This document shows positions 54,620-64,000 of a stretch of 64,000 nt of DNA, piece by piece. Source of the DNA: Neoceratodus forsteri (lineage: Eukaryota; Chordata; Ceratodontiformes; Ceratodontidae); contig CM057450.1 of the NCBI GenBank assembly GCA_016271365.2, positions 1,804,392,967 through 1,804,456,966 on the forward strand, in the 5' to 3' direction. The position numbers and the translations under genes are program-made. The notes beneath the pieces are model-generated. The model ran no database searches. It worked only from the letters and a program-made list of their open reading frames with translations, and was not told the origin of the DNA. How positions within the stretch are numbered: position 1 is the first letter of the stretch; each line of letters opens with the position of its first letter.

Positions 54620-55279
54620 CTCTGTGCCCAGTTCAGTTTTGTTCCACGTAGGGATACCTCCTTATATTTGGCATTCATGGGATCCACCTCTGTCTTCCCC
54701 CCCAGTTGTTTGTATGACTCAGTATATTGGCAGAGGTATCTAGCAGGGTGATACTGCACTGGGGCAGAGCTGGGAGGGTTCCTGACTGTTGTGAGGCTAT
54801 CATCTGCAAACAGCATGGCCTTGTAGGGGTCACTACCAAATTCTGACCCTTGCATGTCTGTCACCTCCTGTAGTTTTTGTGCTAGGGGTTCTTTTGCCAA
54901 AACAAATAGCCCTGACAATGGACACCCCTGCGCCCCTGCCATGTTCTTCCGCTTAGTCTAAAATTCTGGGAAAGTCTCCTTTCATTTGGCACTGCTGCCT
55001 GGGGTGCTGCATAGATTGTTGGCACTCAGCAAGTAAACCCCTCCCCTAGGCCAAATTTATGTAATTCTGACACCAGATAGGGCCACTCGACTGAGTTGAA
55101 TGCCTTCTCTCTGTCCAGTGTGACAGACAGCTGCTATAGAGTTCAACAAGGGTTCCAAAGCCCATATCAGATTGATCAGCCATCTGATGTGGTCTGCCCC
55201 ATTTCTGCCTGCCACAAACCCAACCTGGTCTGAGTGGATTATTTAACTCATTTGCTCCCGGTGGCCATTTTGGGTCCAT
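54592..55279 (-). pseudogene. L1 RT palm
   Basis: Pieces in two frames: the 55279-55046 frame with adjacent frames covers SDQVGF, GRxGADHIRW and the catalytic EKAFDRVEW region. The 54942-54592 frame reads AQGCPLSGLFVLAKEPLAQK, then KAMLFADDSLTTVRN with intact FADD. The frame is broken by the insert at 55247-55299 and others. The sequence is well diverged from both other L1 copies in the window, so it is a different lineage. Confidence 0.8.
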
Positions 55280-55299
55280 TCCCTATGGGAACAAATGAG
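55247..55299. mobile_element. 53-bp TTAA-flanked foldback insert
   Basis: TTAA at 55243-55246 and 55300-55303 brackets 53 bp whose ends ctcatttgctccc and gggaacaaatgag are inverted repeats with one mismatch. Removing the insert plus one TTAA rejoins the L1 RT codons for ELPLIIHSDQVGF in frame. The TTAA duplication is typical of piggyBac-type transposition. At 53 bp it is far shorter than usual MITEs. Confidence 0.82.
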
Positions 55300-55735
55300 T
55301 TAATGGCAACTCCTTTTTCAGCCGTATTGGCAACATTTTGTATTACACATTAAACAGTGAGATGGGGCTGTAGGTGGCAGACTTGATGAGGGTCCTTACA
55401 CTTCTTTGCAAGCACAGTGATTGTGGCTTCATTCATGGTGCCAGACAACTTTTACACTTCCCAAGCCTCCTGCATTGTGCCTGCCAACAAGGACCCAACA
55501 AGATCCCCTATTGCCCTGTAGGCCCACCGGGATTCAGTTTGGTCCTGGGGCCTTCCCTCCCCGCATTTTTGTGATAGCTTTCTGAATCTGCTGCACTGTG
55601 GTGGGCCCCTCTAGTGCTGTTTTGTGCTTCTCCTGCAGGCTGGGAAAACTTAGAGTTTATAAAAAAAAAATGTTTTAACTTGGAGGCCTGGGCTTCCACA
55701 TCCTTTATTTTGGAGGAGTAAAGCTTCTGGCAGTA

Positions 55736-56431
55736 TTATCTAAATTCCCTATTTATCTCCTCTGGGTGTACCACCATCCCTGACTTCCCATGAATACCTT
55801 GAATCTTGCCCTCCAGCAGTATCTTAAGCCAGTAGGCAAGAGGGGACGTTGCTCGATTTCCCCCCCCCCCACCGCTTTTGTCACATAGGGGGTTCAGTAT
55901 GATATTGACATCCCCTCTGAGCAGTATTTCTTTCTCGCCTATGTCCAGAATGGCCTGAGACAAGTCATGAAAGAATGAATGGTCATCTTGATTTGGCCCG
56001 TAGACTGATCCTGTGAGCATCAGAATACCATCTAATTACCATTCATCAACACCCATCTCCCTTCCTTATCTTTCTTTACACTTTCCAACACCCAATTCAC
56101 CCCTTAGAATCACCACCCCTTTTCTTAGAAGTGACTGACACCTCAAAAATTTGTCAACCTCCCCACATTCTCTCAAGCTTATCTGCTTCCTTCTTAACCA
56201 GATGTATTTCTTGCAGAAACAAGATCTGGACTTCCAGCTTTTTAGGTGTGTGATTATTCTTTTCCGCTTCATAGGGTTTTTCGACAACCAAACACTCCAC
56301 AGTATTGCAACCTTCAGTGCATGAGTCAGTGCTGTAGCGAACTGGTCTATCAAGCAAGTCAGTAACAGTTGATAACTGTGTAACATTAAATCTTTTGTAC
56401 ACAGTACATTTTTGAGTTCTGACTGGTGCAA
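55736..56431 (-). pseudogene. L1 endonuclease, degraded
   Basis: Pieces only: FLQEIHLVKKEADKL (LQETH-like box, about 56215-56170), then MLTGSVYGPNQDDHSFFHDL, ILDIGEKEILLRGDVNIILN (GDxN block) and DKSGGGG. They are in different frames with stops. Assignment rests on the order of the LQExH, YGPNxD and GDxN blocks, normal for L1. Confidence 0.75.
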
Positions 56432-56672
56432 GCGACTTCTACCACTTCATTGTGGTGATATGTGAGGCCACTGAAGTCCATCCTGAAACCCATTCCCTCC
56501 CACCCCAGTGTCAAACTGTTATTCAGCACCTCCTGCCCCCTTTTGAACTTACCCCCATGAGCAGTTTCCTGTTTCTGTGTTGCCTCCTAGGCAGCTGTAC
56601 CACTGAGTGCTCACCCCCCCCCTTTGAGATGACATGCTGCAGTGTAGTCAGTGTGTGTTCGTAAGGGAGCTG

Positions 56673-57381
56673 TGTCGTCGAGGCACAGGTCAGGAAGCAT
56701 AGGAAAACCAGGAGCAGTTTCAAAATTGGCAAATAGCGTTTTAATTTTCCCAATAACAGCAAAATAAATAAAAATTGTGTTCAGTATAACTATATACAAA
56801 TGCAGTACAAACACAGAAAACAAAGTCCTTCATCTGAGGATATCTCTAATTCCAAGTTTCAGTCTTGCTTTCTCTCTCTCTAGCAGAAGCATTGCTGTTC
56901 TTTTTATAAGTCTTTGTCTGGGAACTCGTTAAGAGATCCTGCTTCTCATAGAATGTTCTTGTTAGTTTCGCTACTTGCAGGTGCAGCAAAACAGTACATG
57001 GTGTCCCAGAACTGACGTCTTGTTCATTGCTCTGCAAAAGGTTTAAAAACTGCATCTCCGGTTAAACCCTAGAGTTGCAAATAGCTTTGCAATCATTTCA
57101 ACAGTATAACTATATACAGTTTTACAGAGATTCGCATATATTTTTTATAACTGCAGATATTCAAGGGGGAAGAAAAGACAGAACAGCAAGTGAAGGCAGA
57201 GAGATAGTGAGAGGCGGAGAATTGCAAAACCGTCGGAGTGATCAGTTCCTAGGTCTCACAAGAAAACTCGGTTGCACAACCAGACAGAGAAGAGACAGAA
57301 AAGGAGAGGATAGAACAAGACCCTTGCATTTAAACTTTTCTGCACAACAAATGGGGCTGGGCCTTATTCAGCCCTGTCACA
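56673..57381 (-). repeat. Gmr1 3' LTR
   Basis: Plus-strand limits TGTCGTCG...GTCACA, that is TG...CA. It matches 61770-62496 along its length with scattered differences. A TATA-like tttttataagtc and an AATAAA-like word can be read in both copies. Next to its inner edge lies the polypurine tract, followed by an A run at 57410-57431 on the plus strand. Confidence 0.92.
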
Positions 57382-57479
57382 TACCCACCTCTTTAAGAGG
57401 GAACCTGTTTAAAAAAAAAAAAAAAAAAAAAGTTTACTGAACTTTCTATTAATTCTTTTCTAGTATTAGCTTATAGCCT

Positions 57480-58023
57480 TTACAGTTCAGTGGAAATGCT
57501 GCATAGCAAACAGAGAAGTTTCAACTGACATTTTTCAACCTTCGGAATTCTCAATTCCCGATCCATATCTTGACAGAAAATCAGCATTGATAGTCACTTT
57601 CCCAGATTTCTGTATCACTTTAAATTTAAATGGCTGTAGTGCAAGGTACCACTGTGTGATTCTAGAATTTTTTTATCCTTCATTTGGTTAAGCCAACAGA
57701 GAGGATTGTGATCCGTTACAAGTACAAAGTCAGCTCCTAGTAAGTAAAACTTAAGGGACTCCATGGTCCACTTTGCCGCAAGGTATTCCTTTTCAATGGT
57801 GGAGTACCTTTTCTCTCTGTCGTGCAGTTTCCTACTTATATATAGAATAGGAGTGTTCTTTCACATCTGTATGCTGACTCAAGACTGCACCTAGGCCTGC
57901 CTCTGATGCATCAGTCTGTAACAGAAATTGTTTCTCAAAGTCGGGGCTTTTTAAAACAGGGGTTGAACATAATTCAGCCTTAATGGCCCGAAAAGCTTCA
58001 TCACACTCTGGGGTCCATTTCAT
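57480..58023 (-). pseudogene. Gmr1 RNase H
   Basis: MKWTPECDEAFRAIKAELCS, then FLLQTDASEAGLGAVLSQ (first RNase H Asp), and in other frames YSTIEKEYLAAKWTMES (active-site Glu) and VLVTDHNPLCWLN (second Asp). It directly follows RT and is the last pol domain before the polypurine tract. The frame breaks at about 57830. Confidence 0.88.
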
Positions 58024-58329
58024 ATTATTCAGGAACTGTTTTCTGTGTGAGTTCAGTAAGGGGAGTAGCTAACTTGACAAAGATGGGAACAGATCTGTGA
58101 TAATAACCAGCCAGCCCTTAAAATGACCTGACATGTTTCTTGGTTTTGGGGACAGGGCTGTTAGCTACAGCTTCTATCTTGGGAACCTCTGGCTTGACTT
58201 TGCCATTTCCCAAAATATAGCTCAAATATCTGGTTTTCTGCATGCCCAATGCACACTTGGTAGGATTAATTGTCAGACCTGTCTTTTTGATCGATTTGGA
58301 TAACTGCTCGTAGGTGTTCCAGGTGTCTT

Positions 58330-58785
58330 TTTCCAGCCTGGACTGTACTCTACAACATCATCCAGTTACGCAGCACAATAACCAGTGTGAGGGGGTAAAA
58401 TTACATCCATGTACCACTGAAATGTATCGGGTGTGCCTTGTAAACCAAATGGCATGGAGGTGAACTGATAGAATCCTATAGGAGTGAAAAATGCAGTTTT
58501 GTCTCTGGATTTTTTAGTTAGGAGGATTTGCCAGTAACCCTTGGTGAGATCAAGGGTATTGATATACTTGGCACTTCCCAGTCTGTCCACCAAATCATCT
58601 ATTCTAGGCATAGGATAACTGTCAAATTCTGACACTTGATTAAGTTTTTCCTAAAATCAAGGCAGATTCTTACACTCCCTTATTTTTTGTTTACAATCAC
58701 CACTGGTGATGACCAAGCACTTCTCGACTCTTCTATGATACCCAATTCTTTCATTTTTTTGTATTTCCTTAACCACATCTGCTCT
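58330..58785 (-). pseudogene. Gmr1 reverse transcriptase
   Basis: It starts within the integrase frame with LRADVVKEIQKNERIGYHRR. It then changes frame to SEFDSYPMPRIDDLVDRLGS, AKYINTLDLTKGYWQILLTK (first Asp), FFTPIGFYQFTSMPFGLQGT and DTFQWYMDVIL. At the catalytic YLDD (about 58370-58360) the Tyr codon is a stop (taa), leaving LDD. Together with frameshifts this makes the enzyme inactive. Confidence 0.9.
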
Positions 58786-58989
58786 TAACCACTCTGGTAA
58801 TCGGTATGTCTTTTGTCTAATAGAGCAAGCATTCCTTGTCACTATTACGTGCTCGACCCCTTTTGCTCGGCCTGGTACTGTGGTAAAAGTACTGTTAAAT
58901 GTCTTTGGCAAGTTACAGATTTCTGCGGTTTGTTCGGAGGTTAAGGAAACATTCACCTTTACAGCATCAGCAGTTACAGTGTGCTTCAG

Positions 58990-60206
58990 TCTGTCATAAG
59001 CGATGTCAGTATCGTCTTTATCATTTTCTGGTAAAACTAGCAAACTAGTCTGTGGTGATTTTTCAACCCATTTCTTCAGGAAGTTAGCATGGTATATCTT
59101 AGTAGGACTCTTCCTATCAGGGGTCTCAATCTCATAGTTAACTGTGCCAGTACGTCTAAGCACTTTATAAGACCCTTGCCACTTCATTAACAGTTTATTT
59201 TCTGTAGTGGGTAACAGTAGCAAGACCTTTTCACCTGGCTCAAAAACTTTTTCTTTTACTCCATGGTCATAATACACCTTCTTCTGGTTTTGGGCCTCTT
59301 CCTGATTACTATGGGTGATTTTAACATATTTTGCTAGCTTCTTTTTCTGGGCACACATATAAGATGTAATAGATTGTTTCTGATTGGAGTTATCTTCCCA
59401 TGTTTCTTTTATTACATCAAGTGGCCCTCTAAATTGTCTACCATACAGCATTTCAAACGGTGAAAAACCTGTTGATGCCTGTGGCACTTCTCTGTAAGCA
59501 AAAAGCAGGTAAGGTAAGTATTGGTCCCAGTCTTTCCCCGTCCCCTTTTACAAACTTTTTAACCTGTGTTGTAGGGTTTGATTAAACCGCTGAACAAGAC
59601 CGTCTGTCTGAGGGTCATAAGGGGAGGTTCTTATGGCAGTGATACCTAGGAGTCGGTACAGCTCCTTCAGTAATGCAGCACCGAAATTACTACCCTGCTC
59701 AGTAATAGTCTCTTTAGGTATGCCCACCCTGCTGAAAATTTTGGCAAGCTCTGCTGCCACTGTTGGGGCTGTGACAGTACACATTGGAACTGCCTCTGGG
59801 TATCAAGTAGCATAGTCTCATGCTACCGGAATGAATTGATTACCCTTTTTACTTTTGTCTAAGGGGGCCAACCACATCCATTGCCGTTGTCTCAAAAGGC
59901 ATATCTATCAAGGGTAGGTGCACCAGGATCACCTTGTCTTTTTTTTGTGTCACTGGGGCTACTTTCTGACACTGCCTAAGAACTGCAATAGGTAGCAACA
60001 TCTTCATGAGTTCCAGGCCAGTAAAATCTGTACAGCAATCTGGCAAGGGTGCGATCTCTCTCCAAGTGATCAGCCATAGGACTATCATGTGCTATCTGTA
60101 ACAGCTCGGATCTATAATTTTGTGGTATAACCAATTGTTTTATCTGTTCCTGTGTCTGAGGTTTAACCCAGACTCTGTACAGTAGTCCATTACGTTTTTT
60201 AAACAT
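58990..60206 (-). pseudogene. Gmr1 integrase
   Basis: The N-terminal zinc domain HDSPMADHLERDRTLARLLY...YWPGTHEDVATYCSS is followed by the core with TTAMDVVGPLR (first Asp), TEQGSNFGAALL and PYDPQTDGLVQRFNQTLQ. The second catalytic Asp (TDQG) is Glu and the catalytic Glu (xxERxN) is Gln, so the DDE triad is broken. The C-terminal GPY/F-like part is EKVLLLLPTTENKLLMKW, YKVLRRTGTVNYEI. It lies upstream of RT, giving the Gmr1 order, and runs into the RT start within one frame (59487-58657). Confidence 0.9.
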
Positions 60207-60739
60207 TGGTTCACCCTGTTTTTATTTCACCCCCAGCTGCTTAAAATAACCCTGGAGAGAAACATTGTTAGCTTGTTCTGAAAGAAATTCACAATCAGTG
60301 ATCAGTTTAGTTTCAGTATTTTCACATGTTTTACTCCTTATGTCCATCAGTCTTTTTGCAACTGTTTCTTCAGGCGTCGTCTTTCTTTCCTGGACTTCTG
60401 GATCTTGGAGCTGTACTTAAACAAGTCCGAATCAAAATCAGCGAAAGGGAAAGAGTCCCCACCATCTGAGATTTTCTTAGCCTGGGCTCTTGTCACCACT
60501 GCTGCTGAAACTGCAGGATTTCCTCCCTCTTTGATTAACTCAGTGAATCCTGGAAAGCCATTTCCAATAATCACAGGTACAGGCAACTTGGTTACTACCC
60601 ACCAATTTCATTTGGTGCAACACCCCATTAATAGTCAGAGTCGCTTGGCTGGTGGGATAGTTTCGAGTGTCCCCGTGGATGCAGATGACACCAGTACCTG
60701 GACCTTTTGCACATTGTTTTCCCAGCACTTCAGTATGCA

Positions 60740-60799
60740 CTAGGGTTGTCTGCTGCCCGAATCTATAAGTCCCTTCACAGTCTTATCTCCCACCTTCAC
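60740..60799 (-). pseudogene. Gmr1 aspartic protease fragment
   Basis: TVKGLIDSGSRQ contains the DSG active-site triad of a retroviral-type aspartic protease. It lies 20-30 residues after the zinc knuckle. The downstream frame (60586-60347) has MPVPVIIGNGFPGFTELIKE and AAVVTRAQAKK, commonly found between protease and the next pol domain. The two parts are in different frames. Confidence 0.78.
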
Positions 60800-61624
60800 A
60801 TCTGTTAAGTACTTGCCCCAGTTTAAGGACAAATCTGCTCCAGTGTCACACTTCTTAATACAGCAATTTCTTGCACTATGACTTGGCTTATTACAGTTAT
60901 AGTAGATAAAGTCTTTGGGTGCAGATTTGTTACCCCCACCAGAGTTCTTATCAGACTTGGAGTTTAACTGGGAAAAAGAGCATCTTACCGGTGCTTGGCT
61001 GTTACGTCGCTGCTGTGGTGTCTGTCTGGCCATTTGGTAGTCTTCAGCCAAAGAAACGGCCTTTTCCCCACTTTCTAGTCGGTGTTCATTTACTCAAAGC
61101 TGTACGTCTGCCTGAAGGCCTCTCCTGAGATGTCATATCTTTTAAGGACCTCTCTTTTCACCAGATCATAGTTTTCTGACTATGCAGTGTCCATATTGCT
61201 GTAAGCAAGTTGGGCTTTCCCTGTCATGTAAGGTACCAGTCTGATTGCCCATTGCTGTGGCAACCCTTTTAAAAGTTGTCGGGTATGCTTCGATATCATC
61301 TGAGGGACACAACTTTGTAAGTTTAAGGTCTTTTAAGTTGTTGGTGTTTTGTTGCTCTGCCAGACGTGTGCCAGATCCTCCAGCTTTGATAGCTTGCAAG
61401 GCATCCAGCCATCACTGCTCCAGTCGCTGCATCTCTTCTCTTCTCTGCTGCTCCTGTCACTGTAGCTCTTCTTTTCTCTGCGTCTCTGTCTCTCTTTATT
61501 GTACAACCCACCATTTGAAGAACACAGACAGACTTTCAGGTTCTGTCACTGCCTGCTCTTTTTTTTTCCATGACTGTACAGTCTCAGCTTGGACTTTTGT
61601 TTCTGCTTCTAGTTTGGCTGCCAT
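60800..61624 (-). pseudogene. Gmr1 gag (SCAN-like) with zinc knuckle
   Basis: A likely start is the ATG at 61624 (MAAKLEAETKVQ). After a Gln/Arg/Glu-rich helix (EEMQRLEQ), the frame at 61399 gives LKLTKLCPSDDIEAYPTTFK, the start of a SCAN/capsid-like domain. It goes on in other frames with VKREVLKRYDISGEAFRQ. The zinc knuckle at about 60905-60855 reads YYNCNKPSHSARNC: the first Cys of CX2C is Tyr. The order is normal for gag of this group. Confidence 0.82.
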
Positions 61625-61769
61625 TCTTCAGGTAATCACTCCTGGACTTGCTGCTGTAGAATCCCCATACCTTTCTTCTATGCTTCCCTGGTACCAGGTC
61701 TCGTACCCACATGTAAAACTCCTGGCATAGAGTGTGCACGGCGGTAATCCCACTTAGACTGACACTATC

Positions 61770-62496
61770 TGTTGTCGAAGCACAGGTCAGGAAGCATAGG
61801 AGAACCAGGAGCAGTTTCAAAATTCACAAATAGCATTTTATTTTTATCAATAACAGCAAAATAAAAATTAAAAATGTGTTCAGCATAAGTATTTACAAAG
61901 GCAGTACAAACACGGGAAATAAGGTCCTTCATATGAGGATATCTCTAATTCCAAGTTTGTTTGCTCTCTCTCTCGCAGAAGCATTGCTGTTCTTTTTATA
62001 AGTCTTTGTCTGGGAACTTGTTAAGAGAGCCTGCTTCTCACAGAATGTTCTTGTAAGTTTACAGAATGTTCTTGTCAGTTTTGTTCCTTGCAGGTGCAAC
62101 AAAACAATATATAGTGACCCAGAACTGACCTCTTGTTTACAGTGCTGCAAAAGGCTTAAAAAACTGCATCTCCAGTTAACCCCTTGAGTTCCAAATGGCT
62201 TTGCAATCATTTCAGCAGTATAACTATATACAGTTTTACAGAGATTCACATATATTTTTTTATAACTGCAGATATGCAAGGGGGAAGAAAAGACAGAACA
62301 GCAAGTGAAGGCAGAGAGACAGTGAGAGGCAGAGGACTGCAAAATCATCGGAGTGATTAGTTCCTAAGTTTCACAAGAAAACTCGGTTGCACAACCATAC
62401 AGAGAAGAGACAGAAAAGGAGAGGATAGAACAGACCCTTGCGTTTAAAGTCTTTCTGCACAACAAATGGGGCAAGGTCTTATTCAGCCCTGTCACA
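61770..62496 (-). repeat. Gmr1 5' LTR
   Basis: Limits TGTTGTCG...GTCACA on the plus strand. It differs from the other LTR by substitutions and by a duplicated cagaatgttcttgt word at about 62040-62075, so the two LTRs have diverged since insertion. The primer-binding site expected just inside (61769 leftward) does not match a tRNA end that I can name. Confidence 0.92.
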
Positions 62497-62501
62497 AGCT
62501 G

Positions 62502-63544
62502 ATATGTAGCCCTCGCTAACGTTTGTACATTTGTGCAGGATTACTTCCTGCTCAATCTGCAACCTGCAGTAAATTGAGCAGTGCTTGGGCTGTTGAAATC
62601 GGATACTGATAGTATTTGGCAGAGTTTTATATGCCCTCTGCCAACTGCAGTGCTGCATTCAATGGAGTAGATTGTTCTCATACATGATGGTTCCCTCTTG
62701 ACCATGCACAAACTCATGAAGGGCACTGTCTGCTTCCCACATGAATGTTCGCACAGCCTCTTTGAGTACCATTCCCCCCCTCAAGAATTTATCTGCTTGG
62801 TGCTGAGCTGGTTTGGGACCCCTCTTTCTGTTCCTGGTTTCTTCTGGAATACCTTAACCACTAAACCCAGTTGGGCCTTCTGCCCTGGTACCCTTCTCAT
62901 TACCGCCACTGTTCCCACTGTAGTATTCCTCCTGAGCACGTTAAACTGTGACCCTGCTGTCCATTATTTATTGGTACCAGGCCTCCCTCCTGTTTCCTAC
63001 CAATAAACTGGGTCTTTAGCATTCATCTTCAAGAAACTAGGCAGATGTCTGTATAACTGAGTTGCCATGACCATTGGGCATTTTTCCACCTTAGCCCATC
63101 ACTCTTGTGGCAGGTTCCGCATATTCCCCTTCTTAGCTCCAGGGTCACAGACTGATTAACAAAATAATGTTCTTCGAATTGAACCAGTAAATGACTGAAA
63201 AACTTTAAAGCATCAAAGTTTATGCAGTATAACTCACTGTTTTGTGTCCTTTGTAGTGCAAGTTGCTCTGTGAGCAATGCCCGCTGTGAAGTTTAAAAAA
63301 TTAAAGAGTTAATCAGAGAGATATTACATATAACCTCAGTATCGCTGTCCCTTCAGCCCTCTGGGCCTTTTTCTAGGTCCATTAATTCTTCCTCCTCGGC
63401 TGGTCTGGCCGACCTTCTACTGCTAGCTTCTGCTGCCTGTGCATTGATATATGGTCTGTTTATGGGAGGTCAGATGGTTTCTCGGGGTCAACCCCCTGTG
63501 TTCCATCGAGCTATCTTTTCTGACAAACCCCTAATACCATTGTG
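62502..63544. other. Unassigned DNA between LTR elements
   Basis: No named gene. On the minus strand, 62760-62530 gives an unusually long reading across frames (MVLKEAVRTFMWEADSALHE, QEGTIMYENN) that may be a retroelement protein such as L1 ORF1, but the similarity is too weak to name. A short AATAAA-like word occurs at 63002. Confidence 0.35.
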
Positions 63545-63860
63545 CAATTCATTTCAACAATATATACATTTGCAAACCAAGAGATCTCAGTTTCACATAA
63601 ATATTCACATATTTGTTTAACCACAGAGAAGCACGGGGAGAAAAAAGAACAGAAGCGGCAAGTAAAGGAAGGAAGATAATGGAGGAAATGGTGTGACCAT
63701 CGGAGCGTTCAGTTCTGAGTTTCCACAAGAAAACTTTGATTACGCAGTCAGATAGGCAGGGGATAGACAAGTGACAGAATAGGAGAGGACAGACTAGATC
63801 CTTGCTTTTAACTCTCTCTGCATAACAAATGAGTGAGGGTCTTACCCAGCCCTACTCACA
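63545..63860 (-). repeat. Partial LTR related to Gmr1 LTRs
   Basis: Segments line up with the right half of the 5' LTR in order: atttcaacaatatatac, agaaaaaagaacagaagcgg, accatcggagcgttcagttc, cacaagaaaactttgattac, gataggcaggggatagac, agatccttgctttta and cctactcaca at 63860. Divergence is much greater than between the two flanking LTRs, so it comes from an older or different element. Its left half is missing. Confidence 0.78.
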
Positions 63861-63870
63861 GTGACATAAG

Positions 63871-64000
63871 GGAAAGTGTACCGGATGGGGCAATACTGTC
63901 TGCTACAAAAACTACAACTGAATCTGCTGGGACATAGTGTCTGATGTAAAAGAAAGTGTACCAGTAGATGAGAATGTGCTGCGGCGGGGGCAGTAGTGTC
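63871..64000. repeat. 80-bp tandem repeat, window end
   Basis: gaaagtgtacc occurs at 63872 and 63952, followed in each copy by a relative of gatgrgr...cartastgtc. The period is 80 bp. The array may continue beyond the window; it could be the 5' untranslated repeat of the element whose LTR ends at 63860. Confidence 0.6.

Larger units (their letters stand above)
54140..56440 (-). mobile_element. L1 LINE (L1/Tx1 clade), minus strand
   Basis: In its own direction: endonuclease remnant (56431-55736), linker with TVQQIQKAITKMRGGKAPGP (about 55620-55555), RT with HSDQVGFVAGRNGADHIRW, EKAFDRVEW, AQGCPLSGLFVLAKEPLAQ and KAMLFADDSL (54942-54780), then after a MITE the thumb (SLEWIKWPTNNLELLIKTLN, 54400-54300). 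It has no visible 3' tail and is truncated at about 54140. It carries a 192-bp MITE and a 53-bp TTAA-flanked insert. Confidence 0.8.
56673..62496 (-). mobile_element. Gmr1-type Ty3/gypsy LTR retrotransposon
   Basis: A complete 5.8-kb provirus-like insertion: LTRs at 56673-57381 and 61770-62496, flanked by the 5-bp duplication agctg (56668-56672, 62497-62501). On the minus strand the order is gag, protease, integrase, RT, RNase H. Integrase precedes RT, the reverse of ordinary Ty3/gypsy elements and diagnostic of the Gmr1 group of deuterostomes. There is no envelope gene. A purine-rich tract (complement of catacccacctctttaaga at 57380) precedes the 3' LTR. Catalytic residues are lost in integrase and RT. 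Confidence 0.92.

Noticed and set aside
57075..57440. Open frame of 121 codons on the plus strand
   Set aside because: It lies within the Gmr1 LTR and the A run beside it, is antisense to the element and has no protein motif.
56673..62496. Endogenous retrovirus with envelope
   Set aside because: No envelope reading frame lies between RNase H and the 3' LTR; the domain order is Gmr1-like.
1..64000. Bacterial or viral operon organisation
   Set aside because: ORFs are short, broken and overlap on both strands; all recognised proteins are eukaryotic transposon enzymes. No ribosome-binding sites or operons are seen.

Overview
This window looks like repeat-saturated nuclear DNA from a vertebrate with a large genome. 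CR1-type and L1-type LINEs, DIRS-like tyrosine-recombinase elements, a Gmr1-type Ty3/gypsy element, hAT-like elements and a Tc1 transposon occur together. That mix suits an amphibian (caecilian or salamander type), a lungfish or another basal fish. The species cannot be fixed from sequence alone. Almost all recognisable coding DNA is decayed transposon protein. The only plausible host exon is a short ORF with a splice donor in a CpG-richer patch near 2.2-2.55 kb.

Layout. 0-4.1 kb: small repeat fragments, a tRNA-SINE-like head, the candidate first exon and a strong hairpin. 4.2-6.6 kb: minus-strand CR1-group LINE carrying a 191-bp MITE. 8.2-20 kb: three plus-strand CR1 elements (A 8.2-11.1, B 12.3-17.15, C 18.1-19.9 kb); B is split by a minus-strand LINE.

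20.3-38.5 kb is a nest five layers deep. A plus-strand LINE (20.3 kb) is interrupted by a minus-strand DIRS-like element. The DIRS element is interrupted by a CR1 (22.1-23.4 kb), a plus-strand L1 (23.8-35.2 kb) and a hAT-like element (35.9-38.5 kb). The L1 is itself interrupted by a hAT-like element (25.3-29.9 kb) and a CR1 (32.5-33.8 kb). The first hAT-like element holds a 5'-truncated minus-strand L1 with a perfect 15-bp target duplication.

38.5-41.7 kb has no recognised gene but contains a cluster of hairpins. 41.7-45.7 kb is a near-complete CR1 whose ORF1 has an SGNH-esterase-like domain. 45.7-54.0 kb is a plus-strand DIRS-like element interrupted by a CR1, which contains a dead Tc1 transposon; the DIRS element also carries a hAT-like MITE near its end. 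54.1-56.4 kb is a minus-strand L1 holding a second copy of the 191-bp MITE and a 53-bp TTAA-flanked insert. 56.7-62.5 kb is a complete but inactivated LTR retrotransposon on the minus strand with integrase upstream of reverse transcriptase, the Gmr1 order. 63.5-63.9 kb is a partial related LTR.

The elements do not form a pathway. The window is a record of successive insertions whose order can be read from who interrupts whom. Nearly every enzyme is frameshifted or has a changed catalytic residue. Family names rest on motifs read by eye, not on database searches.
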